In this document: piece after piece, positions 19,345-29,432 of the stretch | How positions within the stretch are numbered: the first letter of the stretch is position 1 | How the letters are laid out: each line of letters opens with the position of its first letter | Assembly: GCA_009859145.1 (NCBI GenBank) | Contig: VRVR01000010.1 | Location: forward strand, 248,001 to 312,000 | DNA: 64,000 nt | Direction: 5' to 3' | From: Andalucia godoyi | Lineage: Eukaryota; Discoba; Jakobea; Jakobida; Andaluciidae | Notes under the pieces: generated by a model | Seen by the model: the letters and a program-made list of their open reading frames with translations, nothing else | Databases searched by the model: none | Told to the model about the DNA's origin: nothing | Translations under genes and position numbers: made by a program

Positions 19345-19899
19345 TCACATGTTCTCATTCTTGAGGCGGAGGAGGACCTGCTTCATGCGACCAACGTCTC
19401 TGCGCTCTGTCTTGAGCTGGAGATCGACGAGGCCGACAGCGCGCTCCCAAACAGAGCCTGCGTTGAGCCCACCTTCGATCTGCGACTTGAAAGTCTTCTC
19501 CTCAGTTGCGTTTGTGGACTGAACTCCACGAATGCGCTCCGAACGCTCCTCGGCAACCTTGAGCAATGCCTCGCGCGCCTCTCTCCGCAGGTTATCAATC
19601 GAGTCGTACTCTGCACCGTCCTTTTCAATGAGCTCTTCGTTGTGCTTGTTCTCCCATTCGCGGAACTTTGCATCCTCGTCGACCGCCTGTTCTTCCTCTT
19701 CTTCTGCAGGCTGCGCAGCGCTGTTCCACGAGTTTGCATTCGAGTTCGAGTTATTCGACGCAGCAGACGGCGCCTCATTGTCATTATCGAACGAATATCC
19801 ATGATCCGCAGCATGGTTCGAGTCTGCATCATGAGAAACCGGCTCAGACGACACACCGAACGGATCGTCGTGGCTGTTGTCTTCTTGGAATGGGTCCAT
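19345..19899 (-). CDS. Clathrin light chain
   Basis: A 184-residue coat subunit that binds clathrin heavy chain on coated vesicles. The N-terminal half is acidic, Ser/Asn-rich and disordered (MDPFQEDNSHDDPFG). The central part is a charged coiled coil (FREWENKHNEELIEKD, DNLRREAREALLKVAEERSE). The C-terminus has the family-typical SVWERAVGLVDLQ and RDVGRMKQVLLRLKNE. The start is the ATG at 19899; an upstream in-frame TTG adds only three residues and is not used. The length is normal for protist light chains. Confidence 0.9.
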   Translation of the reverse strand: MDPFQEDNSHDDPFGVSSEPVSHDADSNHAADHGYSFDNDNEAPSAASNNSNSNANSWNSAAQPAEEEEEQAVDEDAKFREWENKHNEELIEKDGAEYDSIDNLRREAREALLKVAEERSERIRGVQSTNATEEKTFKSQIEGGLNAGSVWERAVGLVDLQLKTERRDVGRMKQVLLRLKNENM

Positions 19900-19944
19900 G
19901 TCTGTCAATAATCAATAATCAAGAAAGAAAAGTTATACAAAAAG

Positions 19945-19961
19945 AAAGAGAGACGGAGAGA

Positions 19962-20003
<42 letters not shown>
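19945..20003. repeat. (GA)n microsatellite
   Basis: Interrupted GA repeat of about 59 nt, reading CT on the coding strand of the clathrin light chain gene, about 45 nt upstream of its ATG. Confidence 0.95.
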
Positions 20004-20006
<3 letters not shown>

Positions 20007-20351
20007 GATAATAAGTTCTAACAAGTAAAAAAAAAACACGAAAGTTCAAAAGAAAGTCAGGACTGCAAGAAAAGGACAGCTTTCCGAAGGGTTTCGATTA
20101 GGAGAACCGATGCTGACACCCTCTGATCAAATGAGTACAGGGGAAAGGGTATGACTGGTTAAAGGGACCGACAAGTTCGGAGGAAAAGAAATTGACAATG
20201 TCACAGTGGTTGTGGATGAGGTCAGTGACATGACACATTGCAGGGGAAGCATAGCAAGCAAGCAACTGTATACTACGGTGGTTAGCGTTTGTTTGAACAT
20301 GCATCAAATATTACGTTCCGGATGGTTTGGTGGAAAAAAAGGAAAGAATCA

Positions 20352-20745
20352 GTGCACAGTTTCGAGCCTGGCAGGATGGGCTGCAAGACCAGGTGCCAGA
20401 TGCTGTCGTGGGGGAGCGATTGCGAGCTTCAGCAGCGGCTGTTGCACAAATCACATGGGTTTAGATGACTATCAAGTCCGGTCGCGATCGTGATGGATAT
20501 ATACACTTCCAAGACACGAGGACTGTGTGGTGGCATGATGCACCCGTGGCTTCGCTGAAAACAGAGCCTATGGGTGCGCATAACAGAGGACCGATCGATC
20601 GCGATTGGAACTGTGGTGCACGTAACGTTTATTTCACGAACGCCGAAGCGCGTGCTGGCGTCTACCTCCCTTGCCAGGACTGCGTTGTAACACGGATTAT
20701 GCATCGTCAGTGATGGCTACATACGATCACTGTACAATGTAGGCG
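20352..20745 (+). mobile_element. Decayed Fanzor/TnpB-like element, C-terminal half (copy A)
   Basis: Remains of a eukaryotic TnpB-like RNA-guided nuclease gene. One frame from 20352 reads HSFEPGRM, KTRCQMLSWGSDCELQQRLL, then after a stop at 20466 DIYTSKTRGLCGG. The last block matches the RuvC-II/zinc-finger entry (E.YTSKTC..CG), with the first cysteine changed to arginine and the glutamate to aspartate. A shift to another frame gives IDRDWNCGARNVYF at about 20597-20641, the RuvC-III signature. Stops and frameshifts make it a pseudogene. It ends with GTACAATGTAGGCG at 20732-20745, a motif shared with two other copies here. The N-terminal half is missing. Confidence 0.72.
20732..20745 (+). other. 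Conserved 3'-terminal motif of Fanzor-like copy A
   Basis: GTACAATGTAGGCG, about 90 nt past the RuvC-III remnant. Compare GTGCAATGCAGGCG (59440-59453) and, on the minus strand, GTGCATAATGTAGGCG (61662-61647). Probable element right end. Confidence 0.55.
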
Positions 20746-20892
20746 GGATAAGAATCTCAAAATACTATAACATTTCAATGAGAGACAACTAGAGCAGGGA
20801 GGGGGAGAGGCGGAAGGAATAAAACGGATTCGAGACCACGCGACACAATCCTGTTCGAAGAGTGATACTGCCCTCAAAACAGAACAAACGAC

Positions 20893-23800
20893 CTAGGAAG
20901 TTTGGTCGGATTGCTGCTGGAGAACCCCACTTTCCCCGGCGTACTTTCCCAGCCTGATAACCCGCGGTTGCGCAGCAGGACCTATTGGAGGACGCGACCC
21001 TCGGTTGGTCATCACAGACGCAGACGCAGAAGAAGAAGAAGAAGAAGAAGAAGAAGAGGAAGAGGAAGAGGAAGAATTCGGGACACCGAGAGCCGCAGAC
21101 CACGCGTGTCCCATTGCATACGAGGAAGAGGAAGGCGACGGAGAAAGATTCGATGTTCCTCGCGCAGAAATCATTGGAAGGATATCGCTGTCTGACTCGG
21201 TGCGACCTCGAGAAAGAATCGATTTTCCATTGGCGAATGAAGAAATAGCAGAGTTGGAACTAGACGAGGCGGACGTTATGCCTTCGAGTGACAGACCGGG
21301 AAGCATGTTCAGGCCTCCAACGACAGAGTCCGAAACCGACATCCAAGAAGAAGTGGATGGAGTAGAAACGCGTGATGAATCGTCGTCGGAATCGTCCGAA
21401 GGGAGCCGACGCTGATGAAGGTCCAATGGGGCAACGCCCCGATCGACAGACTTCGGAACAGACCTCGAACGAGGAGGCTCCGATTTCATGGACGTCTTGT
21501 CGCTCACCGGAATCGCATTCGCAGACGAAGAGCCCGCCGCAGAGGTCGCGAACGAGGCCTTTTTCTTCTTTGGAGCGGACTTGTCCTTCTCGGAGGCCAC
21601 AGTCTTGGATGACGCGGCAGCGTCTCGGTCCTTCTTTGACTTCTTCTTCGCCTTTTCACCCTTTTCCTTCGAGGAGCCGGCGTCCAAGCCAGCAGCTTCT
21701 TTTTCAATTCTCTCCGGCTTGTCTCTTTTCTCCTTTTCTCCTTTCTTCTTTTCTGGACGACGTTTCTCTTTGACAGACTTACGGGTCTTGGAAGACGACG
21801 CGGGTCGGACTGCTTCGTCATCAGAGGGTCCGCCGAAGTCCGAGTCCTCGTCCGAATCATCCCCATCATCACCAGCCATACGCTTTGGATACATTGCCTG
21901 CAGCTCGGAAAGAATGGTATCCACGACCGTTCGGTCTGGATCGCAATACTCGAGAATAGCCTCGCACAGGTAATGTCCCATTTGTTCCAGATGCTGAGTG
22001 GAAAAATGAAACCCTGCCAAAGGGCCAAAACTCGCTCCAGAAAACGAGGCCTCCATGGTCAGAGAATTTTTGATGCCAAACTCCTTGTACCCAACGACAC
22101 GCGCCGTACCTTCCTTTGATTTTTGAATCGTAAAATGAGAATCAGAAAAAGAAAAGGCGGGCGCTAGCCTCCACAGCAATCTAGGAAAAATCCGCTCTCT
22201 CAGTTCCGTTGAAGCGTCCCCGCAGCCGTACATGAATATGTTGCTCTTTCTGGAGTGGCCGTGCAAGTCCACGAACAAGATGACTTCCCGATCCTCCTGC
22301 AATCTCGAAATGAGAGTTTTTGTGTAAAAGACCGTGGGGTGCAGCTTGCGCGAGGGATCTATCCACCGACGATTCAAATCGCATCCTGCAAGGGAGCATC
22401 TGTAATTTCCGTGGATCACGCCATCCGGATTCATCATTGGAACAATCTTGAACACAAAGTTATCCCGGAGGATTTTGGCATCCAAGCTCGGCCCAGTCAA
22501 GAAATCGATTATTCCGTGCATCATCCAAGACGCGTTAGACTCTCCTGGATGCACTCGCGCAGTCAACACAACACCCTTGCGCGCTTTCAGCGCATTCCAA
22601 TCAGAAGCAAAAGATGTAATCGTGATTAGATCCACAGGGTTTCCGGAGATCGTATTGCAAAGGACCCGACGCCGGAAGCGTGTTTTGCGCTTTGGATCGG
22701 ATTCAAGGCCTGCCAAGTATTCTTGCAAGAATGTGTAGGTGTACGGATAGCAGTGCGCAAAGTACACTGTGTCATTGTCCGCCGTGTCGCAAGTGTAGGA
22801 AAACGTCAATGTGTAATACGAAGACAGCGGCCCTGTCGTCACACGATTGTTTCGTCGAATGTGATTTGCGTAATACAACACTCGACTGCAGCCACGTTGC
22901 CATCCCTTACCCTCTTCACGTGCCTTCTGCTCAGAATATACGAGTGGGAGCAACCCGTAGTTGTACATCGAGTCCGGCTTCATTAGATTGATAATGTTGA
23001 ATTTGTAAGTGAACCCTTTCCTCACATTGCGAACGGCAAAATAATACCATTGCGTATGCGCACGAGTGTTAATATCAAACTGCAGAATCAAATCGTATTC
23101 GTGCTCAAAAACCCGAATGGCCCGTCGAAGATTGCCAGACTCGAATCGAGACTCGAAAACAAGCGTCTCATCCGATGGACCAAGAGCAGAATAGTACGGC
23201 TCCAGAGATTGCTGCTGAGACAGTACGTTCGATTTGATCATGATGCTTGCAGAGGACAGAAATGAGGACGAAGATCGAGCATGTGGAATCCGCTTAACAT
23301 TGCTTGCGGAGCCAGAGAAAGGAGAGGCCGATGACAAGCCCGGAGTTATCGGTGACGGCGGCGAAACAAAGTCATCCAGCGAGGAGAGAACAGGTGCCGA
23401 CGGTACATGCACCAATGTTGGGTTTTCAGGCGTGTCTACATCCACCGGCTGTTCCTGGCTTCCCGCCATCAGTTCGATCGGCGAAGTCATAACGGCAGCG
23501 GAATCAATATCTACATTTCCAGACATCTGCCCTCCGTCGGCACCAGCTGGTTGTTCCGAACTTGCAGCAGCAGCGCTCGGTACTCCAGAAGGTGGTCCAA
23601 CCTGTGCGGAAGCAACGGGCACATATGCACCCCGCAGCCCCGTTGGTGCATCGACAGAGTCGTAGACAACCTGATTAATCATCCCTTTTGGATTCGATAA
23701 TCGCTTGGCATCATGGCCAAGCAACTCTGACAGCAGACTCGCTTCAGGAGGAACCAGTGGCTCGGGGGCAGAGGGAATATAAGGGATATGGGGAGGCGGC

Positions 23801-24204
23801 GGATGCTGCATTGCCATTGAAGTACCCAACTTTGGCGGCGGAATGGTCCTTTTGCCGGTTTTTGGATCAACTGTGTAAAATGGACTCAAATCCGCTCCAC
23901 CTGGGCCGGCACTGTTTCCCGACGCTGGGCCGCCAAAAGAGCCTCCAAATCCGTTACTGGGACCCGACGAACCATGTGCATAGTGCTGAACGGACTCCGG
24001 CAGTGGCGGAAGCGGCGCATTCTCGATTTTCCTTCTTGCATAGGACGCATCAAGATTCATAATTGTTCGAGGACGAGCAGCCACTGCTGTTCTGCGGTAC
24101 TTGTCTCGCAGAGCATCGCGCTCCATCTCTGTAAGCTCTTGCCGATCAACAAGCAGATCGCCGGCAAGAGACTCTGCGCTGATCTGGAACGCAGGATGAT
24201 GCAT
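20893..24204 (-). CDS. Cytosolic carboxypeptidase (CCP/AGBL, M14D)
   Basis: Zinc carboxypeptidase of the Nna1/CCP family, which removes glutamates from the tails and side chains of tubulin and other proteins. The 1,103-residue protein has a disordered Pro/Gly/Ser-rich N-terminus (1 to about 345), the CCP-specific N-domain (about 346-500, LVFESRFESGNLRRAI ... WYYFAVRN) and the M14 domain (about 505-755). Zinc ligands are His552 and Glu555 in VHPGES and His648 in VDLHGHS. NPDGVIHGNYRCSLAGCDLNRRW carries the substrate-binding Asn/Arg, and Glu718 in TMEASFSG is the expected catalytic base. The remaining 345 residues are Lys- and Ser-rich, with a homopolymeric Ser run near the end. All active-site residues are present. 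It fits the axonemal dynein and tubulin genes nearby. Confidence 0.94.
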   Translation of the reverse strand: MHHPAFQISAESLAGDLLVDRQELTEMERDALRDKYRRTAVAARPRTIMNLDASYARRKIENAPLPPLPESVQHYAHGSSGPSNGFGGSFGGPASGNSAGPGGADLSPFYTVDPKTGKRTIPPPKLGTSMAMQHPPPPHIPYIPSAPEPLVPPEASLLSELLGHDAKRLSNPKGMINQVVYDSVDAPTGLRGAYVPVASAQVGPPSGVPSAAAASSEQPAGADGGQMSGNVDIDSAAVMTSPIELMAGSQEQPVDVDTPENPTLVHVPSAPVLSSLDDFVSPPSPITPGLSSASPFSGSASNVKRIPHARSSSSFLSSASIMIKSNVLSQQQSLEPYYSALGPSDETLVFESRFESGNLRRAIRVFEHEYDLILQFDINTRAHTQWYYFAVRNVRKGFTYKFNIINLMKPDSMYNYGLLPLVYSEQKAREEGKGWQRGCSRVLYYANHIRRNNRVTTGPLSSYYTLTFSYTCDTADNDTVYFAHCYPYTYTFLQEYLAGLESDPKRKTRFRRRVLCNTISGNPVDLITITSFASDWNALKARKGVVLTARVHPGESNASWMMHGIIDFLTGPSLDAKILRDNFVFKIVPMMNPDGVIHGNYRCSLAGCDLNRRWIDPSRKLHPTVFYTKTLISRLQEDREVILFVDLHGHSRKSNIFMYGCGDASTELRERIFPRLLWRLAPAFSFSDSHFTIQKSKEGTARVVGYKEFGIKNSLTMEASFSGASFGPLAGFHFSTQHLEQMGHYLCEAILEYCDPDRTVVDTILSELQAMYPKRMAGDDGDDSDEDSDFGGPSDDEAVRPASSSKTRKSVKEKRRPEKKKGEKEKRDKPERIEKEAAGLDAGSSKEKGEKAKKKSKKDRDAAASSKTVASEKDKSAPKKKKASFATSAAGSSSANAIPVSDKTSMKSEPPRSRSVPKSVDRGVAPLDLHQRRLPSDDSDDDSSRVSTPSTSSWMSVSDSVVGGLNMLPGLSLEGITSASSSSNSAISSFANGKSILSRGRTESDSDILPMISARGTSNLSPSPSSSSYAMGHAWSAALGVPNSSSSSSSSSSSSSSSSASASVMTNRGSRPPIGPAAQPRVIRLGKYAGESGVLQQQSDQTS

Positions 24205-24225
24205 GACCTTTGTTCATTTATTGAC

Positions 24226-24254
24226 AAAAACCCAAAACCCAAAACCCAAAAACC
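24226..24254. repeat. Short telomere-like AAAACCC repeat
   Basis: About three and a half copies of AAAACCC (GGGTTTT on the other strand), about 22 nt upstream of the carboxypeptidase ATG. Confidence 0.85.
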
Positions 24255-25012
24255 ATCAAGCAATGAAAGTGCATCAGATGAGCATAAAATCAAAAAAACA
24301 GGTTGCTGAAATAGGACACAAGAAACAGAAAGGTAGGAAGGATCAAAAGCATACGGTCGAAAATGACGATGATCGTCCATGGCGACTCACAGACATTTCT
24401 CAGCCAACGAATCACAAGCAGAGCAAGCAAAAAATCGTTTAAATACCAAAACTTCAAAAAATCAAATAAACAAATAAAACAAAACAAAAAAGGGATGCCC
24501 TTTTTCTTTCTGCGGAGTGCGGACGGATGCAAACACGCAAACACGCAAACACTTCTTCTATGGGCAGATCGTTACTTAATGTTTGCAATTACGAGATTTT
24601 TTAGCATCCGGAAAGAAGACGTAGAGGTGGGGGTGGTGGAAGAGGTGGAAGAAAAGAAGAGAGTTTTCTTAATCACCCATTGAGAGAAGTAGTAGTTGTA
24701 GTAGAAGAAGAAGAAGAAAAATGCAAAAAATAATGGAATTTTTCTTTGGCGAACCAGCAAACCAGACTCGGAAGTCCAATCCTGATGGATCACGGATGGA
24801 GGTGGTCTATTGAGGAAATTCCAAAAGTGCTGACGACGAAAGTGAATCTGTCGTACGGAATGATCGTTAAATCAGAAAGAACTGTCGGGAATTGAACGAG
24901 GAAAAAAAACCAAGGAAAAAACAAGATTGATTGTCCGCCGCAGTCTTGAAAAAATATCAAGCCGGACGCTGCAAACAGATTGTTTGGATACGTTTAAACA
25001 CCTTGTCTTGTC

Positions 25013-25014
<2 letters not shown>

Positions 25015-25101
<87 letters not shown>
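25015..25101. repeat. (GT)43 microsatellite
   Basis: Uninterrupted GT repeat of about 87 nt, the longest dinucleotide repeat in the window. Confidence 0.98.
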
Positions 25102-25102
<1 letters not shown>

Positions 25103-25375
25103 AGCAAGCAAGCATTGCGAGCTGTCGTGCCGTGCGCTTCTTTTGTCAACTTCACGTCTTCTGAAAATCTCGCATTCTGTGTGGATCAGAGTTTGTGATT
25201 GGGGCAGGATTTCAGAATAGAAAGAGAAAACAAAACAAAAGAAAGAAGAAAAAAACACACACACCATGTTTTGTTGTCGTCCAAAACGCCGAGTATGCTA
25301 TCGCATTTCTCCTCCACGAATTTGTTTAAATTCATTTGTTTGATCCGTTTTCGTTCCTTTTCTTTTCTAACCAAG

Positions 25376-25376
25376 G

Positions 25377-25420
<44 letters not shown>

Positions 25421-25424
25421 GCAG
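25376..25424 (+). repeat. (GTT)n repeat ending in GCAG
   Basis: About 15 GTT units followed directly by GCAG, about 43 nt upstream of the ATG at 25467. It reads as a long T-rich tract with a splice-acceptor-like end. Translated, it would be a poly-Leu run, which I do not accept as the protein start. Confidence 0.9.
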
Positions 25425-25466
25425 GCACCTTCTCCGGATCCGTGTCACGAGGAGCCGGCGGTTGTG

Positions 25467-27638
25467 ATGGCGTCTCCCAAAAGCGTTAAGGAGGATTCAG
25501 CACGTGTACAGAAACAGCCAGAAGTAATCGGTGCGAACGATGTCGAGTTGAGTGTCGTATCGGACGATGAGCTGGATCCGTCCATTGGCGGTGGCGATGA
25601 GGTTTGGGCCACTCATGAAGCGGCAATGCTGCGAGTCCCTGTGTGTCCCTCTGAAGATTCTGCATTGACAGGGACTTCTGTTTCAAGCACGCGGACGTCA
25701 GTATCGCCAAATGCACATCGCTTGCTTTCAGAAGGCGCAGCGCGCGACGCACACTGCGGGCACTTGGATGGTTTTGCGGAGGAGGAAGATGCCTCGGAAG
25801 CTGCGCATGTCAAGGTCAAGATCTCATCGCTGCATGAATACAGGGCTCCATACATTTCTTCCAAATCGATTCGTGAGGTTCACAAGGAGTATGCGCACAA
25901 GCAAAGGTCTGCCACAAGTAGAGTCAGGAATCCACATCATCTCAACGGCGGTCAGCAGTCGAGTACGACGGCAACTGCGAGAAGTCTGGGGAAACGCAGC
26001 TCTTCTTTTTCCAACATTCGAAGTGAGCGCGAGATTAAAGAAAAACAGAGGATTGTCATGGAGTTGCAGGATGCGCTGCTTACGGCTTCCGCAAAGAAGG
26101 GCGCTTTGACACAACATGACCGTGAGGACGCACGCAGGAGAGCTCTAGAAAGAATTCGAGAGAAGAAAGGGATTCTGGAAGTTGTGCCACCAAGTCTTGC
26201 GACGATCGCCACATCGCACACTGCGTCTGCACTTTCCCTGGTTAGTCCATCGTCTTCAGGGTCGTTGCTACATTCTCAGTCTCATTCGCAGGTCCAGCCA
26301 AACAGCACTTCCAGCACTGGGCAGCAGCATAGGGCACGTTCTGGCTCCTACGTCGCGTCCGCCGAGTCCCGTAGTAAACCGCTTGATGGAAGCGCTGCCA
26401 ATGATATGGAAACTGACGATGGAGCCCTCGTGTTTGTTGTGGACTTGTGGACGGGACATGTGGTTCCGAGAAGTGAGCACAAGGTGGAGAACGTCCCCCC
26501 TGCGCATCTGCCAATCCCACATCCCCCTGCTCCGTCCTATGCCGCAACCGCCACGCGACCATCGCATCTGCGAACACAGAGCTCTAAAAATTCCATCACA
26601 TCGGTTTCTTCTTCCAACTCCACGGCCACTTCCACATCCGCCGCATTGGTTGTTACATCCCCGTCTGCATCTGGGCGGTCAAAGCTGATCACCACCAAGA
26701 GAAGTGCAAACACGAGCTACTCTGCACTCAGTCCGTGGGCATCCGAATCGACTACGTCTGTAATGTCGCCACCTCCACCTGTGGATATTGCCCTCTCCTC
26801 CTCCTCCTCGTCGTCGTTATCATCGTTATCATCCTCATCAGCTGCTGCTGCTGCAGCAGTTGGTGCTTCCGCCCAAAGCATTTCTGCCTCGGGCTCTGCG
26901 GAGGCTGGCACTGCAAAGTCTCCCGACAGCAATAACACTACGATGACTTTGGACGAATTGCAAGACGATTCACTGACCAATCTCGAGGCATTGATTGCCA
27001 AAGAACAAGAAGAGTTGCAAATATTGCTTGATGCCAGCCGTCGACATTATGAGAGAAGGGACACTGCCACCGACGAATTTTCCCTGTCGGAACAGGAGTT
27101 TTCGGATCAGGAAGACGACCGTAACTCGATTGTCGACGAAAGCGACGGCCACCACTCTCGCGACGACGTGTCTTCCACAAGCGGGTCGTATCTGGATGCA
27201 CGCAGTTCTGTCGCACCGTCCCCAGTCACAGCGACTGCTGCAAACCGGAGGTCTTCTGCAGATTCGGAGATTTGCAGTGCAGCCGATATGCATCCGGCAA
27301 ACGAGAGCTGTGCATCAGATATGAGCACTAATTCTTCGGTGCAATGCTTGGATCGTACGGTCCTCCATTTCCCCCCATTTTCCCCGTTGCAAGTTGCTGG
27401 GAACATGATTTTGCACGCAGAGTCGCAGAACAGAGTGCTTCCTGATTCGAATGAAGACGAGGAGGAGCAGGACTCTTCGAAGCCCATTGAAGAGCGCGAC
27501 GAATTCCGAGTTCTGGGCAAAATTCCACCCGAGTGGGATGAAGGAGAGTCGAACAGCGAAAGCCAGGAGTCCATGCAGTCGCCAATAGTGCCGCACCGAT
27601 CTTTGCAGTCTCTCGATGAATCGTTGGATAACATGTAA
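25467..27638 (+). CDS. Hypothetical low-complexity protein, 723 aa
   Basis: Not recognised. The sequence is rich in Ser, Ala, Thr and Glu and is likely mostly disordered. Two stretches look more ordered: SLHEYRAPYISSKSIREV with VHKEYAHKQ (about residues 120-145) and a charged helical segment, REIKEKQRIVMELQDALL, continuing through DREDARRRALERIREKKGI (about 185-235), which could be a coiled coil. A second helical acidic segment is LDELQDDSLTNLEALIAKEQ near residue 500. Poly-Ser and poly-Ala runs derive from TCC/TCG and GCT repeats. I start it at MASPKSVKED, the first ATG after the TTG repeat. Its size and lack of stops support a real gene. Confidence 0.75.
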   Translation: MASPKSVKEDSARVQKQPEVIGANDVELSVVSDDELDPSIGGGDEVWATHEAAMLRVPVCPSEDSALTGTSVSSTRTSVSPNAHRLLSEGAARDAHCGHLDGFAEEEDASEAAHVKVKISSLHEYRAPYISSKSIREVHKEYAHKQRSATSRVRNPHHLNGGQQSSTTATARSLGKRSSSFSNIRSEREIKEKQRIVMELQDALLTASAKKGALTQHDREDARRRALERIREKKGILEVVPPSLATIATSHTASALSLVSPSSSGSLLHSQSHSQVQPNSTSSTGQQHRARSGSYVASAESRSKPLDGSAANDMETDDGALVFVVDLWTGHVVPRSEHKVENVPPAHLPIPHPPAPSYAATATRPSHLRTQSSKNSITSVSSSNSTATSTSAALVVTSPSASGRSKLITTKRSANTSYSALSPWASESTTSVMSPPPPVDIALSSSSSSSLSSLSSSSAAAAAAVGASAQSISASGSAEAGTAKSPDSNNTTMTLDELQDDSLTNLEALIAKEQEELQILLDASRRHYERRDTATDEFSLSEQEFSDQEDDRNSIVDESDGHHSRDDVSSTSGSYLDARSSVAPSPVTATAANRRSSADSEICSAADMHPANESCASDMSTNSSVQCLDRTVLHFPPFSPLQVAGNMILHAESQNRVLPDSNEDEEEQDSSKPIEERDEFRVLGKIPPEWDEGESNSESQESMQSPIVPHRSLQSLDESLDNM

Positions 27639-27862
27639 ATAACCGCTCTTGTACACTCCTGCCTTTCTCACCCTGCGCCTCCTCCCCCGGAGCCTCTTTT
27701 TCGTGCAGGTGTTTGATTTCTGGTCACTGCTCAGTTCCCAGTCCTTCACAGTTCAAACCAGTCTCCTGCAAGCACTTGCGCTGCGCATTCTGCAGTGTGC
27801 AGAACAACAGCACAAGCAGACTTCAGAGGCTGCAACAACGCCGTCGCAGCAGATGCGAAAAC

Positions 27863-27896
<34 letters not shown>

Positions 27897-27980
27897 TCAC
27901 GGGCATTGCGAAAATCATCTTGGTTTCCCCCCTTCCCCTCTGAGAATCGCAAACACCCACAAAACAATAAACAGCCCACG
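27639..27980. other. Intergenic region with CT repeat
   Basis: Carries a CT microsatellite at 27865-27893 in the leader of the W-repeat gene. No other feature seen. Confidence 0.55.
27865..27893. repeat. (CT)n microsatellite
   Basis: About 14 CT units, 88 nt upstream of the ATG at 27981. Confidence 0.96.
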
Positions 27981-29030
27981 ATGAGAATTTATCCTCCACT
28001 AATATTGCAGCCTGCGGGAAGAACCACAACGAAGATGGAGGCCCAGCCGAGTAGACCGGAACCAGTTCACCGTCAGGAACAGCCGGATACTAATCCACCT
28101 ATTGTTGTTCATGTTGTTGGAGGCTCGAAAACGCAGCCACTCTTCGATGGTGAAGTGGAGGCTGTAAAAGATACGGTAAGAGCTGTGTTCGACAAATGGA
28201 AAAAGAACGCAAAAGATGCGAATTCCGCTCGTTTGATAAGGCGTCGACGCTTCTTCCAAACGGTGCCTCGGTTGTTTCACATATGGCTGCAATTCGCACA
28301 GGATCAGCGCGCCAAATCCGCAATGATTGGGAACCTTTGCATCCTCAGAAGAAAATTTCGAGCATACCTGGCGTGGAAGCAAGCCTTCTTGACGAAGAAG
28401 CAAACGCAGCGCACAACTGCGGAAGAGCTGCAGCGTCGGATCACTATGCAGTACTTTCGTCGATGGAGGGAGATGCTTCACGCAGCAAGGCAGTTTCGAA
28501 TTCGAGAGATGTACGTTGATCGGATGCTCAAACGCAAGAACGAGGAGCTTCTTCGGAGATGTCTAGCAAGCTTGAGGAGCAGTGCACAGCGCACACGTCT
28601 CATAAACCGGTCTGCCCTGCATCGAGCGTTTTCTGAATGGCAAGTAGCGCTTTGCCGCTGCCGGCTGCTTCAAAGAGACGCCATCTCTCGATCTTTTTCA
28701 GCGTGGAAGACGGCTGCTCGCCGTTCTCGTATCGCTCGTCTTCGGGACCTTCAGCGTGTTTTTGACAAGTGGCGGGACGTGCAGCAAGCTCGCGAGCTGG
28801 AGAAGCGGCAGATGAGTGCCAAAGCAATCGTGTTTCGGTTTTGGAGGAAAAGACTGCACCTGAACGTTTTCAAACGACATGCACAGACCGTTGTGTCGCA
28901 GCTTAATGCAAAGGAGTTCCAGCGACAATACGAGGAAGAAATCATTGGTCAGTTTCGACTGCAGCTGAGCAGGCGGAAGACCACACGTGTCTTTCTGCTC
29001 TGGAGACAGCATGCACGCGTACATCTATAA
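27981..29030 (+). CDS. Sfi1-like W-repeat protein, 349 aa
   Basis: Basic, helical protein with recurring aromatic repeats of the form F..W or W+ spaced by about 25-35 residues. Examples are AVFDKWKKN, RLFHIWLQFA, RAYLAWKQAF, QYFRRWREML, RAFSEWQVAL, RSFSAWKTAA, RVFDKWRDVQ, IVFRFWRKRL and RVFLLWRQHA. This is the pattern of Sfi1-type centrin-binding repeats found in spindle-pole, centriole and basal-body proteins. I infer a centrosomal or basal-body role from repeat type only. The start is uncertain: ATG at 27981 or at 28035 (MEAQPSRP); further upstream the frame runs through a CT repeat and is dismissed. Confidence 0.78.
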   Translation: MRIYPPLILQPAGRTTTKMEAQPSRPEPVHRQEQPDTNPPIVVHVVGGSKTQPLFDGEVEAVKDTVRAVFDKWKKNAKDANSARLIRRRRFFQTVPRLFHIWLQFAQDQRAKSAMIGNLCILRRKFRAYLAWKQAFLTKKQTQRTTAEELQRRITMQYFRRWREMLHAARQFRIREMYVDRMLKRKNEELLRRCLASLRSSAQRTRLINRSALHRAFSEWQVALCRCRLLQRDAISRSFSAWKTAARRSRIARLRDLQRVFDKWRDVQQARELEKRQMSAKAIVFRFWRKRLHLNVFKRHAQTVVSQLNAKEFQRQYEEEIIGQFRLQLSRRKTTRVFLLWRQHARVHL

Positions 29031-29432
29031 AAGGGGGTTTCTACGGACAACATCGTGGTGAACAGCATGCATGAATATACATATTTATTATTGAATTTTG
29101 CGAATAGGAAGCGTTTGAAAAGAAGAAGAAAAATAACAGTCAAGGTAAAAAGAACGTTGTTCTTGTGCCGTTTGGATGCCCAGTCATCGCAGCCGTTATC
29201 CGCTCGTCCAACTGAGAATCGTGCAAAGAATCATACAACCAAGAAATATTGAATACTCAGGCGAAGTTTCCTAAAAGTTTGCATCTTCAATGTTTCTTCA
29301 GAAGATAGACCCTTGTTTTCACATCATTGTATTCACTTGGAATCGTTGCAAAATCTCAGGGGACAAGAAGACAACAGCTGCCATCACTTGGCATCCAAAC
29401 GGCACAAGGACTATTCTTTTGATTATTAAAGG

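Larger units (their letters stand above)
19900..20892. other. Intergenic region with GA repeat and Fanzor relic
   Basis: The left part is the leader of the clathrin gene with a long GA tract. The right part, 20352-20745, holds a decayed Fanzor/TnpB-like element. The remainder up to 20892 is the 3' flank of the carboxypeptidase gene. Confidence 0.6.
24205..25466. other. Intergenic region, divergent promoters, repeat-rich
   Basis: Holds a short telomere-like (AAAACCC) patch at 24226-24254, a GAA-rich stretch near 24700, an 87-nt GT repeat at 25015-25101 and a TTG repeat at 25376-25420 that ends in GCAG. No gene seen. Confidence 0.55.

Noticed and set aside
24927-25220. Cys-Val repeat frames
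   Set aside because: Pure translation of the GT microsatellite.
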